From contig CADAAI010000004.1 in assembly GCA_902785925.1 (NCBI GenBank), forward strand, positions 1 through 64,000: 64,000 nucleotides of DNA, read 5' to 3'. Every line of letters starts with the position of its first letter. Position 1 is the stretch's first letter. The notes under the pieces are model-generated. The model saw nothing but the letters and a program-made list of their open reading frames with translations, searched no databases and was not told the origin of the DNA. Positions 33,738 to 41,482 of the stretch are shown one piece after another. The translations under genes were made by a program, and so were the position numbers. The DNA is from an uncultured Bacteroidales bacterium. Its GTDB lineage: Bacteria > Bacteroidota > Bacteroidia > Bacteroidales > Muribaculaceae.

Positions 33738-34883
33738 ATGGCGAATGCAAATCTCTCGAATGCCAAAACTGCTAAGAATGATGAGTTCTACACGCAGTAT
33801 GCCGACATCCAAAAGGAAATTAATGCATACCTAGACTACGACCCCAATGTGTTTCGTGGCAAGACCGTGCTGCTACCTTGTGACGACCCCGAATGGAGCA
33901 ATTTCACCAAGTTCTTTGCCCAGAACTTTGAATTGTTGGGCTTAAAGAAGCTTATATCCACCAGTTATGCACCTGAGAGCAAGAGATATAAGATTCCCTA
34001 TCAGCCTACACTTTTTGAGACTGCTCAGCCATATTTCAGCCCCGATAAAACCAAGACTCATGGCAAGATTTTCATTCTTGAGCGTGATATAACTGGAGAC
34101 AACCGAATTAATATTGATGACCTTGAGTGGCAATATCTTGAGGGTGATGGAGACTTTCGCAGCAAGGAGATAAAAGCCTTACGAGATGAGGCGGATATTA
34201 TTGTCACCAACCCACCCTTCTCGCTGTTCCGTGAGTTTGTCGCATGGCTTATAGAGGCAGATAAAAAGTTTATTATTATTGGGAATAAAAACGCTATAAC
34301 ATATAAAGAAGTGTTTCCTTTAATTAAGGACAATCTCATGTGGGTTGGTAGAACGCCTATGACTCAAGACCTTTTATTTGAGATACCAAAAGCTTTTGAA
34401 AAAACTTTTGTAGAAAACGGCAAAAATGGAAGTAATTATAAGCTTGTTGACGGGAAAGTTTTAGGTCGTTCAACAAGTATATGGTTGACAAATGTTGATC
34501 ATGGTCGCCGTCATGAGCCGTTGAAATTAATGACAATGGCAGAGAATTTTAAGTATAGCAAGCATAAGAATATTAGAGGAAGAAAAGATTACATTCATTA
34601 TGATAACTATGATGCAATAGAAGTTCCTTTTACAGATGCCATACCTAGTGATTATGAAGGTGTTATGGGGGTTCCTATTTCGTTTTTAGATAAATATTGT
34701 CCTGAGCAGTTTGAAATAATTGGTCAAACTCAAGGTGATTCTGGTAAAGAGTTAGGGTTAAAGCCTTTTGATCGTGAATTGAAGAGACTTAATCCCAGTC
34801 TAAGGGATGGTCAACTTTACTATATGGAAAATGGCATACCACAAAAACCATACGCAAGAGTATTAATCCGCAAAAAGCAGTAA
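33738..34883 (+). CDS. EcoRI-family adenine-specific DNA methyltransferase
   Basis: 381 residues. The order and motifs are those of the EcoRI modification-methylase family: NAKTAKNDEFYTQYADIQKEINAY at the start, a cofactor-site-like KTVLLPCDDPEWSNFTKFF, and the catalytic ADIIVTNPPFSLFREF (motif IV, NPPF). It should transfer methyl from S-adenosylmethionine to adenine N6. The first half is of normal base composition, but from about 34250 to 34860 the gene turns strongly AT-rich, in the part expected to read the target. The nuclease-like DUF262-HNH gene begins one base after the stop. A 10-bp inverted repeat sits just before the ATG. Confidence 0.92.
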   Translation: MANANLSNAKTAKNDEFYTQYADIQKEINAYLDYDPNVFRGKTVLLPCDDPEWSNFTKFFAQNFELLGLKKLISTSYAPESKRYKIPYQPTLFETAQPYFSPDKTKTHGKIFILERDITGDNRINIDDLEWQYLEGDGDFRSKEIKALRDEADIIVTNPPFSLFREFVAWLIEADKKFIIIGNKNAITYKEVFPLIKDNLMWVGRTPMTQDLLFEIPKAFEKTFVENGKNGSNYKLVDGKVLGRSTSIWLTNVDHGRRHEPLKLMTMAENFKYSKHKNIRGRKDYIHYDNYDAIEVPFTDAIPSDYEGVMGVPISFLDKYCPEQFEIIGQTQGDSGKELGLKPFDRELKRLNPSLRDGQLYYMENGIPQKPYARVLIRKKQ

Positions 34884-34884
34884 T

Positions 34885-36054
34885 ATGATAACTAGATTTA
34901 AGAGATATACAGTAGAGTCGATTTGTGACGGTTTTGAGTATAACGAGCTTGAGGGCAAGGGGCTGTATGGCCTTGCTGGTAAGTTGACCATTCAGCCCGA
35001 GTATCAGCGCAACTATATCTATGCCGACAGCAAGCGTGATGTCGCAGTGATTGAGTCGGTTCTGAAGGGCTATCCACTTGGCTTGTTTTACTTCAACAAG
35101 TTGGATGATGACAAGTTAGAGGTGCTTGACGGTCAGCAGCGTATCACGTCACTTGGCAGATTTGTCAAGAATAAGTTTGCCGTAAAGATTAATGGCCTGG
35201 AGCAGATTTTTGACGGCTTAAATAAAGAAATGCAAGATAAGATACTGAACACAGAGTTGCTGGTCTTCATATGCGAAGGCGAGGGTGACAATGCCGAAGC
35301 TGAGATTAAGGATTGGTTCAAGACAATCAATATCGCTGGTATTCCACTGAACAAGCAAGAAGAATTGAATGCTGTGTATAGCGGACCATTTGTAAGCCTG
35401 TGCAAAGCCGAATTCAGCAACTCACAGAATGCAAATATCCAGAAGTGGAGTTCATTTATCAAAGGTGTTGCCAATCGACAGGACTATCTCGCCACTGCCT
35501 TGGCATGGGTTAGTAAGGGGAATGTAGATGGCTATATGAGTCAGCACCGCCGTGACACTAATATCAACGAGATAAAGACTTATTTCAACACAGTACTTGA
35601 CTGGATTGACTCAAAGTTTGATGATGTTTATAACGAAATGTGCGGTTTGAACTGGGGCGAACTTTATGAGCGTTTCCACAGCATAGCGTATAATCATGTT
35701 GAACTCTCGGCAAAGGTTAAGGAACTTATGGCTGATGACTTTGTGACCAATCATCGTGGCATCTTTGAGTATGTGCTTGGCGGTTGTAAAGACACAAAAC
35801 TGCTTAATGTTCGAGTCTTTGACAAGCCCACGATGCGCAAGGTGTATGAGCAGCAGACCGCAAAGGCAAAAGAAAAAGGAATGTCGAACTGCCCCTATTG
35901 CGCCATTGGTCATAACAATAACCGTGAGCGAATATGGAAACTTGACGAAATGGATGCCGACCATGTGACAGCGTGGAGCAAAGGCGGTGACACCACCATA
36001 AAGAACTGTCAGATGCTTTGCAAGAGCCATAATAGAGCGAAGGGGAATAGGTAG
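34885..36054 (+). CDS. DUF262-HNH endonuclease, probable restriction partner
   Basis: 389 residues. The N-terminal DUF262 (ParB/GmrS-like) domain shows QPEYQRNYIYADSKRDVAVIESVLKGYPLG and the nucleotide-handling EVLDGQQRITSLGRF (about 30-95). The C-terminus is an HNH nuclease: NCPYC, then DADHVTAWSKGGDTTIKN and CQMLCKSHNRAKGN, with two CxxC zinc pairs around the DH catalytic core. Such fusions are found in type IV (GmrSD-like) and other phage-defence nucleases. Its one-base spacing from the methyltransferase suggests a restriction-modification pair with this protein as the nuclease; that pairing is inference. Confidence 0.88.
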   Translation: MITRFKRYTVESICDGFEYNELEGKGLYGLAGKLTIQPEYQRNYIYADSKRDVAVIESVLKGYPLGLFYFNKLDDDKLEVLDGQQRITSLGRFVKNKFAVKINGLEQIFDGLNKEMQDKILNTELLVFICEGEGDNAEAEIKDWFKTINIAGIPLNKQEELNAVYSGPFVSLCKAEFSNSQNANIQKWSSFIKGVANRQDYLATALAWVSKGNVDGYMSQHRRDTNINEIKTYFNTVLDWIDSKFDDVYNEMCGLNWGELYERFHSIAYNHVELSAKVKELMADDFVTNHRGIFEYVLGGCKDTKLLNVRVFDKPTMRKVYEQQTAKAKEKGMSNCPYCAIGHNNNRERIWKLDEMDADHVTAWSKGGDTTIKNCQMLCKSHNRAKGNR

Positions 36055-36142
36055 AAGAGAGAAGTAAAAAGTAGAGAGGAGAGAGAAAAGCACCTGCGGT
36101 GCTGATGGTTGAACGCCACGCTTGACAATTCGCCGCAAAGCA

Positions 36143-36177
36143 AAGCGGTTGATTTACCTTAGTTGTAAACCAACCGC
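36143..36177 (-). terminator. Terminator of lipoprotein copy B
   Basis: AAGCGGTTGATTTAC (36143-36157) with GTAAACCAACCGC (36165-36177); the same hairpin as at 14730-14767. The 146 bases after the HNH gene also hold a purine-rich tract (36051-36090). Confidence 0.65.
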
Positions 36178-36200
36178 GTGTTGTTTTGGATGATGTAGGG

Positions 36201-36599
36201 TTAGCCCTTGGCTCTAGTGTAGTCAAATTCAAAAGTACCCTGTTTTATATGTAATATATCATCTTTAATGGATATTTCATAAGTCAAGGCTTCTGAACTA
36301 CTCGCACTAAAAGTTATTGTTAAAATATTGCCCTTTAATGACCATGTAAAATTATAATCAGGAGACATAACACCATCAATAAACCTCCATGACTTGCCAG
36401 TATGATCTGCATTAAAAAGTATATAACCTGAATGAGGATGTGTCACTACAACCTTGCCATCTACTATGTTATATACATCTCCAACCCATGAACCAATGAG
36501 TTCCTGTTCAAGATTCTGTTTTGGTTCGTCTTTATCGTCGCCGCAGGAAGTGAGGACGAAAGGCAGAATGATTGCCAATAATAAAAGTATCTTCTTCAT
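36201..36599 (-). CDS. Small lipocalin-like lipoprotein, copy B
   Basis: 132 residues with lipobox LTSC (C19) and the acidic GDDKDEPKQ that follows. First 40 residues almost identical to copy A (14309-14707); the middle has diverged (VYNIVDGKVVVTHPHSGYILF), while FNADHTG, FTWSLKGNILTITF and YEISIKDDILHIKQ are shared. Probably a surface-exposed binding lipoprotein of unknown ligand. Promoter and terminator are also shared, so a whole cassette was duplicated. Repeat elements lie just upstream at 36721. Confidence 0.8.
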   Translation of the reverse strand: MKKILLLLAIILPFVLTSCGDDKDEPKQNLEQELIGSWVGDVYNIVDGKVVVTHPHSGYILFNADHTGKSWRFIDGVMSPDYNFTWSLKGNILTITFSASSSEALTYEISIKDDILHIKQGTFEFDYTRAKG

Positions 36600-36636
36600 A
36601 ATGTCGTGGTTTTATTGGGTTAATAATTCTTTAGTG

Positions 36637-36644
36637 CAAAGTTA
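36637..36644 (-). promoter_or_regulatory. -7 box (TAACTTTG) of lipoprotein cassette B
   Basis: Minus-strand TAACTTTG with flanks matching 14255-14308. Confidence 0.6.
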
Positions 36645-36720
36645 CAACAAATTTAGTGCAAGTTGAGAGAAATACCAAATTAATTTGAGTCTTTCCTAAG
36701 CGCAGCCTGATTTATTTTAT

Positions 36721-37028
36721 TAGTGTCCGGGAAAAGTGGAGATAGCTGCTCCCTTAAGATAGGGGAGCTGTCACGAACCACGAAATGCTCGGTGAGATTG
36801 CAAAACACGAGTTGAGCAAAGCTCAGCGTGTGGTGCCGAAGGCATTGCAACTCTATCCAACATTGTGACTGAGGGGTATGAAAACAGTTTAAAAAACAAC
36901 ACCTTGACTCAGTCATACTCCCCCCTGCCCGCTCTTTCAGCATCAATGGGCGGCACCTCAGTATAACTCGAGCAAGCTCGGTTCTACATTCGGTTTGCAC
37001 CATTGGTCTATCTTAGAGGGGGAGCTGA
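36721..37028. repeat. Composite of IS end and palindromic repeat elements
   Basis: Begins TAGTGTCCGG as the IS remnant at 3077-3349 does. It continues with CTGCTCCCTTAAGATAGGGGAGCTGTCACGAA, is interrupted by about 90 unrelated bases, and resumes as GTGACTGAGGGGTATGA. From 36914 to 37028 there is a full-length copy of the 118-bp element that is also inside the ATPase gene. An antisense frame through this region is not a gene. This explains the 517-base gap. Confidence 0.7.
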
Positions 37029-37063
37029 AGAATACAATAAAAATCAAAAACTTTGTCATTGAT

Positions 37064-37094
37064 TTTGCATTTATCTCGTCTTGCACTATCTTTG
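37064..37094 (+). promoter_or_regulatory. -33/-7 promoter of the RNase H gene
   Basis: TTTG at 37064-37067 and TATCTTTG at 37087-37094, 19 bases apart. It lies downstream of the ATG-less 5' part of the long frame and fixes the start at 37117. Confidence 0.6.
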
Positions 37095-37116
37095 CGAGGA
37101 AAAAGCAAAAAAGACT

Positions 37117-37773
37117 ATGCCGAGCAACAAGAGAAAATGGTATGTTGTGTGGATTGGCACTGAGCCTGGAGTATGCGACACGTGGACCGAGTGCCAGCTT
37201 CGCACGAAGGGCTACCCAGGGGCTCGCTACAAGAGCTTCGACAACCAGGAAGATGCCATCGAGGCGTGGCGCAACGGCTATGAGGAAGAGGCACGCAATG
37301 TGCTGCGCGCCATCGCCAACGCCCCTCGCCGCAAAGATGAGGTGGACTACACGCTCATCCCAGAGATAATCCCCGGCAGCTGGGCAGTGGATGCCGCCTG
37401 CAGCAAGAATCCCGGCGCGATGGAATATCGCGGCGTGGACGTCTACACCGGTGCGCAGATTTTCCATCAGGGACCTTACCAGCAGGGTACCAACAACATA
37501 GGCGAGTTCCTCGCCATCGTGCATGCCCTCGCGTTGCTCTACAACCGCGGCGACTCGACCACTGCCATCTACAGCGACAGCCGCACGGCACAAATCTGGG
37601 TGCACAAGCGCCGCTGCGGCACCAAACTCGAGCGCACGCCACAAAACTCAAAACTGCTTGACATCGTGGCACGCGCCGAGCAATGGCTACAAACCCACAC
37701 GACCCAGAACCCCATCTACAAGTGGCAGACCGAAAAATGGGGCGAAATCCCCGCCGACTTCGGCCGCAAGTAA
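37117..37773 (+). CDS. rnhA: Ribonuclease H with N-terminal viroplasmin domain
   Basis: 218 residues from ATG 37117 (MPSNKRKWYVVWIGTEPG); the upstream frame crosses the promoter. The N-terminal 50 residues are the caulimovirus viroplasmin/HBD domain (KWYVVWIGTEPGVCDTW, YPGARYKSFDNQEDAIEAW), which binds RNA-DNA hybrids. The RNase H1 fold follows, with acidic residues in WAVDAACSKNPG, NNIGEFLAIVHAL, IYSDSRTAQIWV and the final IPADFG. It removes RNA from RNA-DNA hybrids in the cytoplasm. The Fic gene follows after 24 bases. Confidence 0.93.
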   Translation: MPSNKRKWYVVWIGTEPGVCDTWTECQLRTKGYPGARYKSFDNQEDAIEAWRNGYEEEARNVLRAIANAPRRKDEVDYTLIPEIIPGSWAVDAACSKNPGAMEYRGVDVYTGAQIFHQGPYQQGTNNIGEFLAIVHALALLYNRGDSTTAIYSDSRTAQIWVHKRRCGTKLERTPQNSKLLDIVARAEQWLQTHTTQNPIYKWQTEKWGEIPADFGRK

Positions 37774-37797
37774 TGAATCAAAACACTAGGTAATTAT

Positions 37798-38580
37798 ATG
37801 TTTCAAAAAGAAATAGAACGTTATGAGCGGGTGCGTGCCCAGTATGAGCAGCACATAGCCACGAAAATGTCGAGCAAGGATCTACTTGATTGGCACGAAG
37901 TGCTCTTCTCATGCCATTCCTGCGCCATTGAGGGAAACTCGTTTACCCTCGACGACACTCGATTGCTGCAAGAGCAAGGACTCGGCATGATACCTGTGGG
38001 CCGTTCACTACTTGAATGTACCGAGATAGCCGACCATTTCAGGGCATTCCGCTTCATCACGTCGCATCTTGATGACCCGTTCGACGAGAATCTCTTGAAA
38101 GAAACCAATCGCTTGGTGACTCAAAACACTCTTGCCTATCGTGTGCCTGATGCTGTGCCTGGCGAGTACACCACCTGCGACATGGCGGCTGGCGACACCC
38201 TCTTTGGCGACCACAAGAAACTTATAGCTCGTGTTCCAAACCTTATGGAATCGACCGCCAAAGCCTTCGATGGCGATATCCACCCTGTGATTGTGGCTGC
38301 ACGCTTCCATGGCTTCTTTGAATACCTTCACCCATTCCGCGATGGCAATGGTCGCACTGGCCGCCTGCTCTCAAACTGGATTCTGCTTCATTGCGGTCAT
38401 CCACTCATCATCATCGACATCAAGGACCGTGCCGCCTATATCGACGCCCTGAGAAAAATACGCAGCGAAGGCACCGACGAATACCTTATTGCATTCTTCT
38501 TTGCTGCAGCTACTTCTCGTATGGAAAGTGAGATAGCCCAAAAACAACGCAACACCCACCTAGGTCCGTTCTTGTTCTAA
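37798..38580 (+). CDS. Fic-family protein (AMP-transferase-like) with built-in inhibitory motif
   Basis: 260 residues. The complete Fic motif HPFRDGNGRTGR is at 178-189, and FGDHKKL supplies the flap. The N-terminal S41-x3-E45-G46 in SCAIEGNSFT fits the S/T-x3-E-G/N inhibitory helix of self-repressed class II Fic proteins, whose glutamate blocks ATP. These enzymes usually attach AMP or other groups to a target hydroxyl; target unknown. No separate antitoxin gene is nearby, consistent with self-inhibition. Confidence 0.9.
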   Translation: MFQKEIERYERVRAQYEQHIATKMSSKDLLDWHEVLFSCHSCAIEGNSFTLDDTRLLQEQGLGMIPVGRSLLECTEIADHFRAFRFITSHLDDPFDENLLKETNRLVTQNTLAYRVPDAVPGEYTTCDMAAGDTLFGDHKKLIARVPNLMESTAKAFDGDIHPVIVAARFHGFFEYLHPFRDGNGRTGRLLSNWILLHCGHPLIIIDIKDRAAYIDALRKIRSEGTDEYLIAFFFAAATSRMESEIAQKQRNTHLGPFLF

Positions 38581-38604
38581 GCCGCTTGCTCAACTTACTA
38601 ATAA

Positions 38605-38625
38605 AAATCTCAAAATACGAGATTT
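38605..38625 (+). terminator. Weak terminator after the Fic gene
   Basis: AAATCTC (38605-38611) with GAGATTT (38619-38625), loop of seven bases. Confidence 0.4.
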
Positions 38626-38663
38626 CGATGTCACGTTATAGTCGATAATACACCAAAAATAAT

Positions 38664-38671
38664 TATCTTTG
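38664..38671 (+). promoter_or_regulatory. -7 box (TATCTTTG) before the TTG-start desulfidase-like gene
   Basis: Predicts a leader of about 23 bases to TTG 38701. No in-frame ATG exists between the two. Confidence 0.5.
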
Positions 38672-38700
38672 CCATCACAAACTAATAAGACTTTCATATT

Positions 38701-40002
38701 TTGACTACCGAAGAACAAAAAGAAATTATCGCGCTCATTAAGCAGCAAGTGGTACCAGCCATTGGATGCACCGAGCCGATTGCAGTGGCACTCTGCGTCG
38801 CCAAGGCAACAGAAGTGTTGGGACAGGTTCCCGATAAAGTGGAGGTGCGACTGAGCGCCAACATTCTCAAAAACGCCATGGGCGTGGGAATTCCCGGAAC
38901 TGGGATGATAGGACTGCCTATCGCCATCGCACTTGGAGCGCTCATAGGCCGACCCGAGAAGGAACTGGAGGTGCTGTGCGACTGCAATAAGCAGGCAGTG
39001 GAGCGCGGCAAGCAGTATATCGCCGAGAACCGAATCCATATCTCGCTCGAGGAGAATGACCCCGACAAGCTCTATATCAATGCCCTTGTGACTGCCCCCG
39101 GCCACGAAGCCGAGGCTCGCATCAAGACGCACCACACTCACTTCGTGCTGTTGCGCAAGGACAGTGAGGTGCTCACTGATAACGACAAGCCCGCTTGCCA
39201 ATGCACCTCGGAGCAGGGTGCTGAAGGACCTAAACTGACCCTGCGCAAAGTGTATGACTTCGCAACAGAGACCGATGTCGATGACCTGCGCTTCATCCTC
39301 GAGGCGAAACGACTCAACGAGGCAGCTGCTGAAAGCGGACTCCGCGAGAACTATGGTCACCAGCTGGGCAAAACGATGCAGTCGCCACTAGGGCGAGGCA
39401 TCATGGGCGAGAGCATCTTCTCAAAGGTTCTCTCGGTTACTAGCTGCGCCTGCGACGCACGCATGGCAGGTGCGATGGTGCCCGTGATGAGCAATTCGGG
39501 CTCGGGCAATCAGGGCATCTGTGCAACTATGCCAGTCGTAGTGTTTGCCGAGGAGAACCATAACACCGAGGAGGAGACAATCAGAGCGCTCATCATCTCA
39601 AACCTCACTGCAATCTACATCAAGCAGACGCTGGGAGCACTCTCGGCGTTGTGCGGATGCGTCGTGGCGTCGACGGGAAGCAGCTGTGGCATCACCTACC
39701 TCATGGGAGGCACCTACGAGCAAATCAGCTACTCAGTCAAGAACATGATTGCCAATCTGACCGGTATGATTTGTGATGGAGCCAAGCCCTCGTGCACGCT
39801 CAAGCTCACCAGTGGCGTGAGCACAGCCATGCTCAGCGCCATGCTCGCCATGCAGCACAAGTATGTATCATCGCAAGAGGGAATCATCGATGACGACGTG
39901 GACCAGAGCATTCACAACCTCACCGCCATAGGCAGCAAGGGAATGGATGTCACCGACCGCTTCGTCCTCGACATCATGACCCACAAGACCAACGTAAAAT
40001 AG
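38701..40002 (+). CDS. L-cysteine desulfidase / serine dehydratase-alpha-like (UPF0597) enzyme
   Basis: 433 residues from a TTG start. TTG 38701 is chosen because an in-frame stop lies just upstream and no ATG follows before the conserved start (IALIKQQVVPAIGCTEPIAVALC). This opening, with the cysteine in GCTEP, and later IPGTGMIGLPIAIALG, SGSGNQGICATMPV and SCGITYLMGG, matches the UPF0597/CyuA family. Known members are oxygen-sensitive iron-sulfur enzymes that break down L-cysteine to pyruvate, ammonia and sulfide. Cysteine desulfidase is the most likely role; serine dehydration is the alternative. Single-gene unit. Confidence 0.88.
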   Translation: MTTEEQKEIIALIKQQVVPAIGCTEPIAVALCVAKATEVLGQVPDKVEVRLSANILKNAMGVGIPGTGMIGLPIAIALGALIGRPEKELEVLCDCNKQAVERGKQYIAENRIHISLEENDPDKLYINALVTAPGHEAEARIKTHHTHFVLLRKDSEVLTDNDKPACQCTSEQGAEGPKLTLRKVYDFATETDVDDLRFILEAKRLNEAAAESGLRENYGHQLGKTMQSPLGRGIMGESIFSKVLSVTSCACDARMAGAMVPVMSNSGSGNQGICATMPVVVFAEENHNTEEETIRALIISNLTAIYIKQTLGALSALCGCVVASTGSSCGITYLMGGTYEQISYSVKNMIANLTGMICDGAKPSCTLKLTSGVSTAMLSAMLAMQHKYVSSQEGIIDDDVDQSIHNLTAIGSKGMDVTDRFVLDIMTHKTNVK

Positions 40003-40040
40003 TGTAATTATTCTGTTCTATTTAGTAAAACTCCTTCTCC

Positions 40041-41081
40041 ATGAAAAAAATTATAATTTTTTATTTGATTTTTTTGTGCATTGCGACTTGTTATGCTAAA
40101 CGGTTTAATAAAGTTCAACAACTTTCATCATCAGTAAAAACTATAACCGCAACCCTTGATGGAAATAAATACTTTCATCGAAATGGAGATATCTCAATTG
40201 CTGGAGTAAGATACCACGACTTATATTTTTTTTGGATAGGAGAAAATGTAAACTACAATAATTATAATCACATATTTGCTTTTTCAAAAGAAGGGAAACT
40301 TATACAAACAATTTCCTTGCCCCAAAATTTTGATAGTTCTGGGCAATTATTTGTAAGAAATGATTCTCTTCTAATAAGAAACGATTTTAGTGATTATCCA
40401 GATTACCATATATGTTTAATTGACACTACTTGGACAATAACGAAAATAAACAAGTTATCAAGGCTTATCTATGAGGATGCTGATTATCGCGTTTTTTATA
40501 AGGCGATGGGTGAATGGGGAACATATCTTCATTTCGTAGAACAACAAACAAATGTAATACACACTTACTATGGTAAAGAATCCCGAATAATCAAACATAA
40601 AGACGGCTATTATTTATATGGTCCTTATTCTGTAAGCTACATACACAACCCCAAAGAAGGAATAATAAACAGTTCTAACGTCCTAGAGGTTCCTGAAGGC
40701 AACATACCATATAGCAGGTCAGAAGAACTAATAAGATTTAAGGATATAAGCGATAATCCATTTTTTTTCAAAAGTGACAGTACCATTGCTGCCGTGACAC
40801 TCGTTAATAACAAAATTTTGGCTATTATTAATGACAAAAAAGAAGCTTTTGTTGCCGAAATAAATGGGAAAAATATAAGACAATTATACAGCATTGGCAG
40901 TTCGTTTGGTAGTATTTATGGAACGGAATATTTTGGAAGAAACATAAGCGACAGTTATTCTTCGTGCTTCTTTTATCGCAGTAAATCACAGTTTGGTATC
41001 TTAGAACTTGAATACGACATGGTGACTATCTTCAAAGTTAACATAAATTATTTTAATAAGAAAAAATCAAGAAGACATTAA
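40041..41081 (+). CDS. AT-rich secreted protein of unknown function
   Basis: 346 residues. Signal peptide MKKIIIFYLIFLCIATCYA. The rest looks like beta-propeller-type blades (HDLYFFWIGENVNYNNYNHIFAFSKEG; FRNDSLLIRN; FEQQTNVIHTYY; GILELEYDMVTIF), as in the 6-bladed beta-propeller proteins of Bacteroidales, but this is by shape only. I do not recognise the family. Base composition is much more AT-rich than the flanking desulfidase and glutamine synthetase genes, suggesting recent transfer. A strong hairpin follows at 41182-41220. Confidence 0.65.
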   Translation: MKKIIIFYLIFLCIATCYAKRFNKVQQLSSSVKTITATLDGNKYFHRNGDISIAGVRYHDLYFFWIGENVNYNNYNHIFAFSKEGKLIQTISLPQNFDSSGQLFVRNDSLLIRNDFSDYPDYHICLIDTTWTITKINKLSRLIYEDADYRVFYKAMGEWGTYLHFVEQQTNVIHTYYGKESRIIKHKDGYYLYGPYSVSYIHNPKEGIINSSNVLEVPEGNIPYSRSEELIRFKDISDNPFFFKSDSTIAAVTLVNNKILAIINDKKEAFVAEINGKNIRQLYSIGSSFGSIYGTEYFGRNISDSYSSCFFYRSKSQFGILELEYDMVTIFKVNINYFNKKKSRRH

Positions 41082-41113
41082 TAAGAACAAAATAAAGACA
41101 TTCAAGCTATTGA

Positions 41114-41154
41114 AGCTCCCCCCTAGAGGGAGTATGATAGGTGAACCTATCATA
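41114..41154. repeat. Degenerate copy of the palindromic element plus perfect 10-bp palindrome
   Basis: AGCTCCCCCCTAGAGGGAGTATGA is a shortened copy of the element at 14171. Its end overlaps the palindrome TATGATAGGT-GA-ACCTATCATA (41133-41154). Confidence 0.65.
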
Positions 41155-41181
41155 ATTATGGCTTATCTGCCTCATTTCTTG

Positions 41182-41220
41182 CTTTTCTGCACCATTTTTA
41201 GATAAAATGATGCAGAAAAG
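41182..41220 (+). terminator. Long terminator-like hairpin
   Basis: CTTTTCTGCA with TGCAGAAAAG (41182-41191 / 41211-41220) extended by CATTTT/AAAATG inside; followed by TTTGTTTTG. Probably ends the 40041 transcript. The rest of the 401-base gap holds the glnA promoter box at 41420-41427 and nothing else recognisable. Confidence 0.6.
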
Positions 41221-41419
41221 TTTGTTTTGAGGTTGATAATTGGGAAAAACATTTAATGATTTAATATAAAAAAAGTACATAGAGAAAATTGGAGCAGGTA
41301 GAGCCACTGCTTATGTTAAACGAAAAGATTAACAGATTAGTAGTGATTGCTCAGACCAAGATAAATGCACAAATCTTGTTAAAAAGCATAGCCAAAAGGC
41401 TTGTTATTAGTTTTTTTTG

Positions 41420-41427
41420 TATCTTTG
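41420..41427 (+). promoter_or_regulatory. -7 box (TATCTTTG) for glutamine synthetase
   Basis: TATCTTTG about 56 bases before the glnA ATG at 41483. Confidence 0.55.
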
Positions 41428-41482
41428 TACACTCAATAGAGCACAATTGCTATTAACAACTTATAAAACAAAAAACTAGATT

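Noticed and set aside
36958..37644. A 228-codon antisense frame over RNase H
   Set aside because: It is antisense to a clear RNase H gene and its end is repeat-element sequence.
37798..38580. Fic gene as part of a toxin-antitoxin pair
   Set aside because: No antitoxin-sized gene adjoins it, and the inhibitory S-x3-E-G motif is inside the protein.
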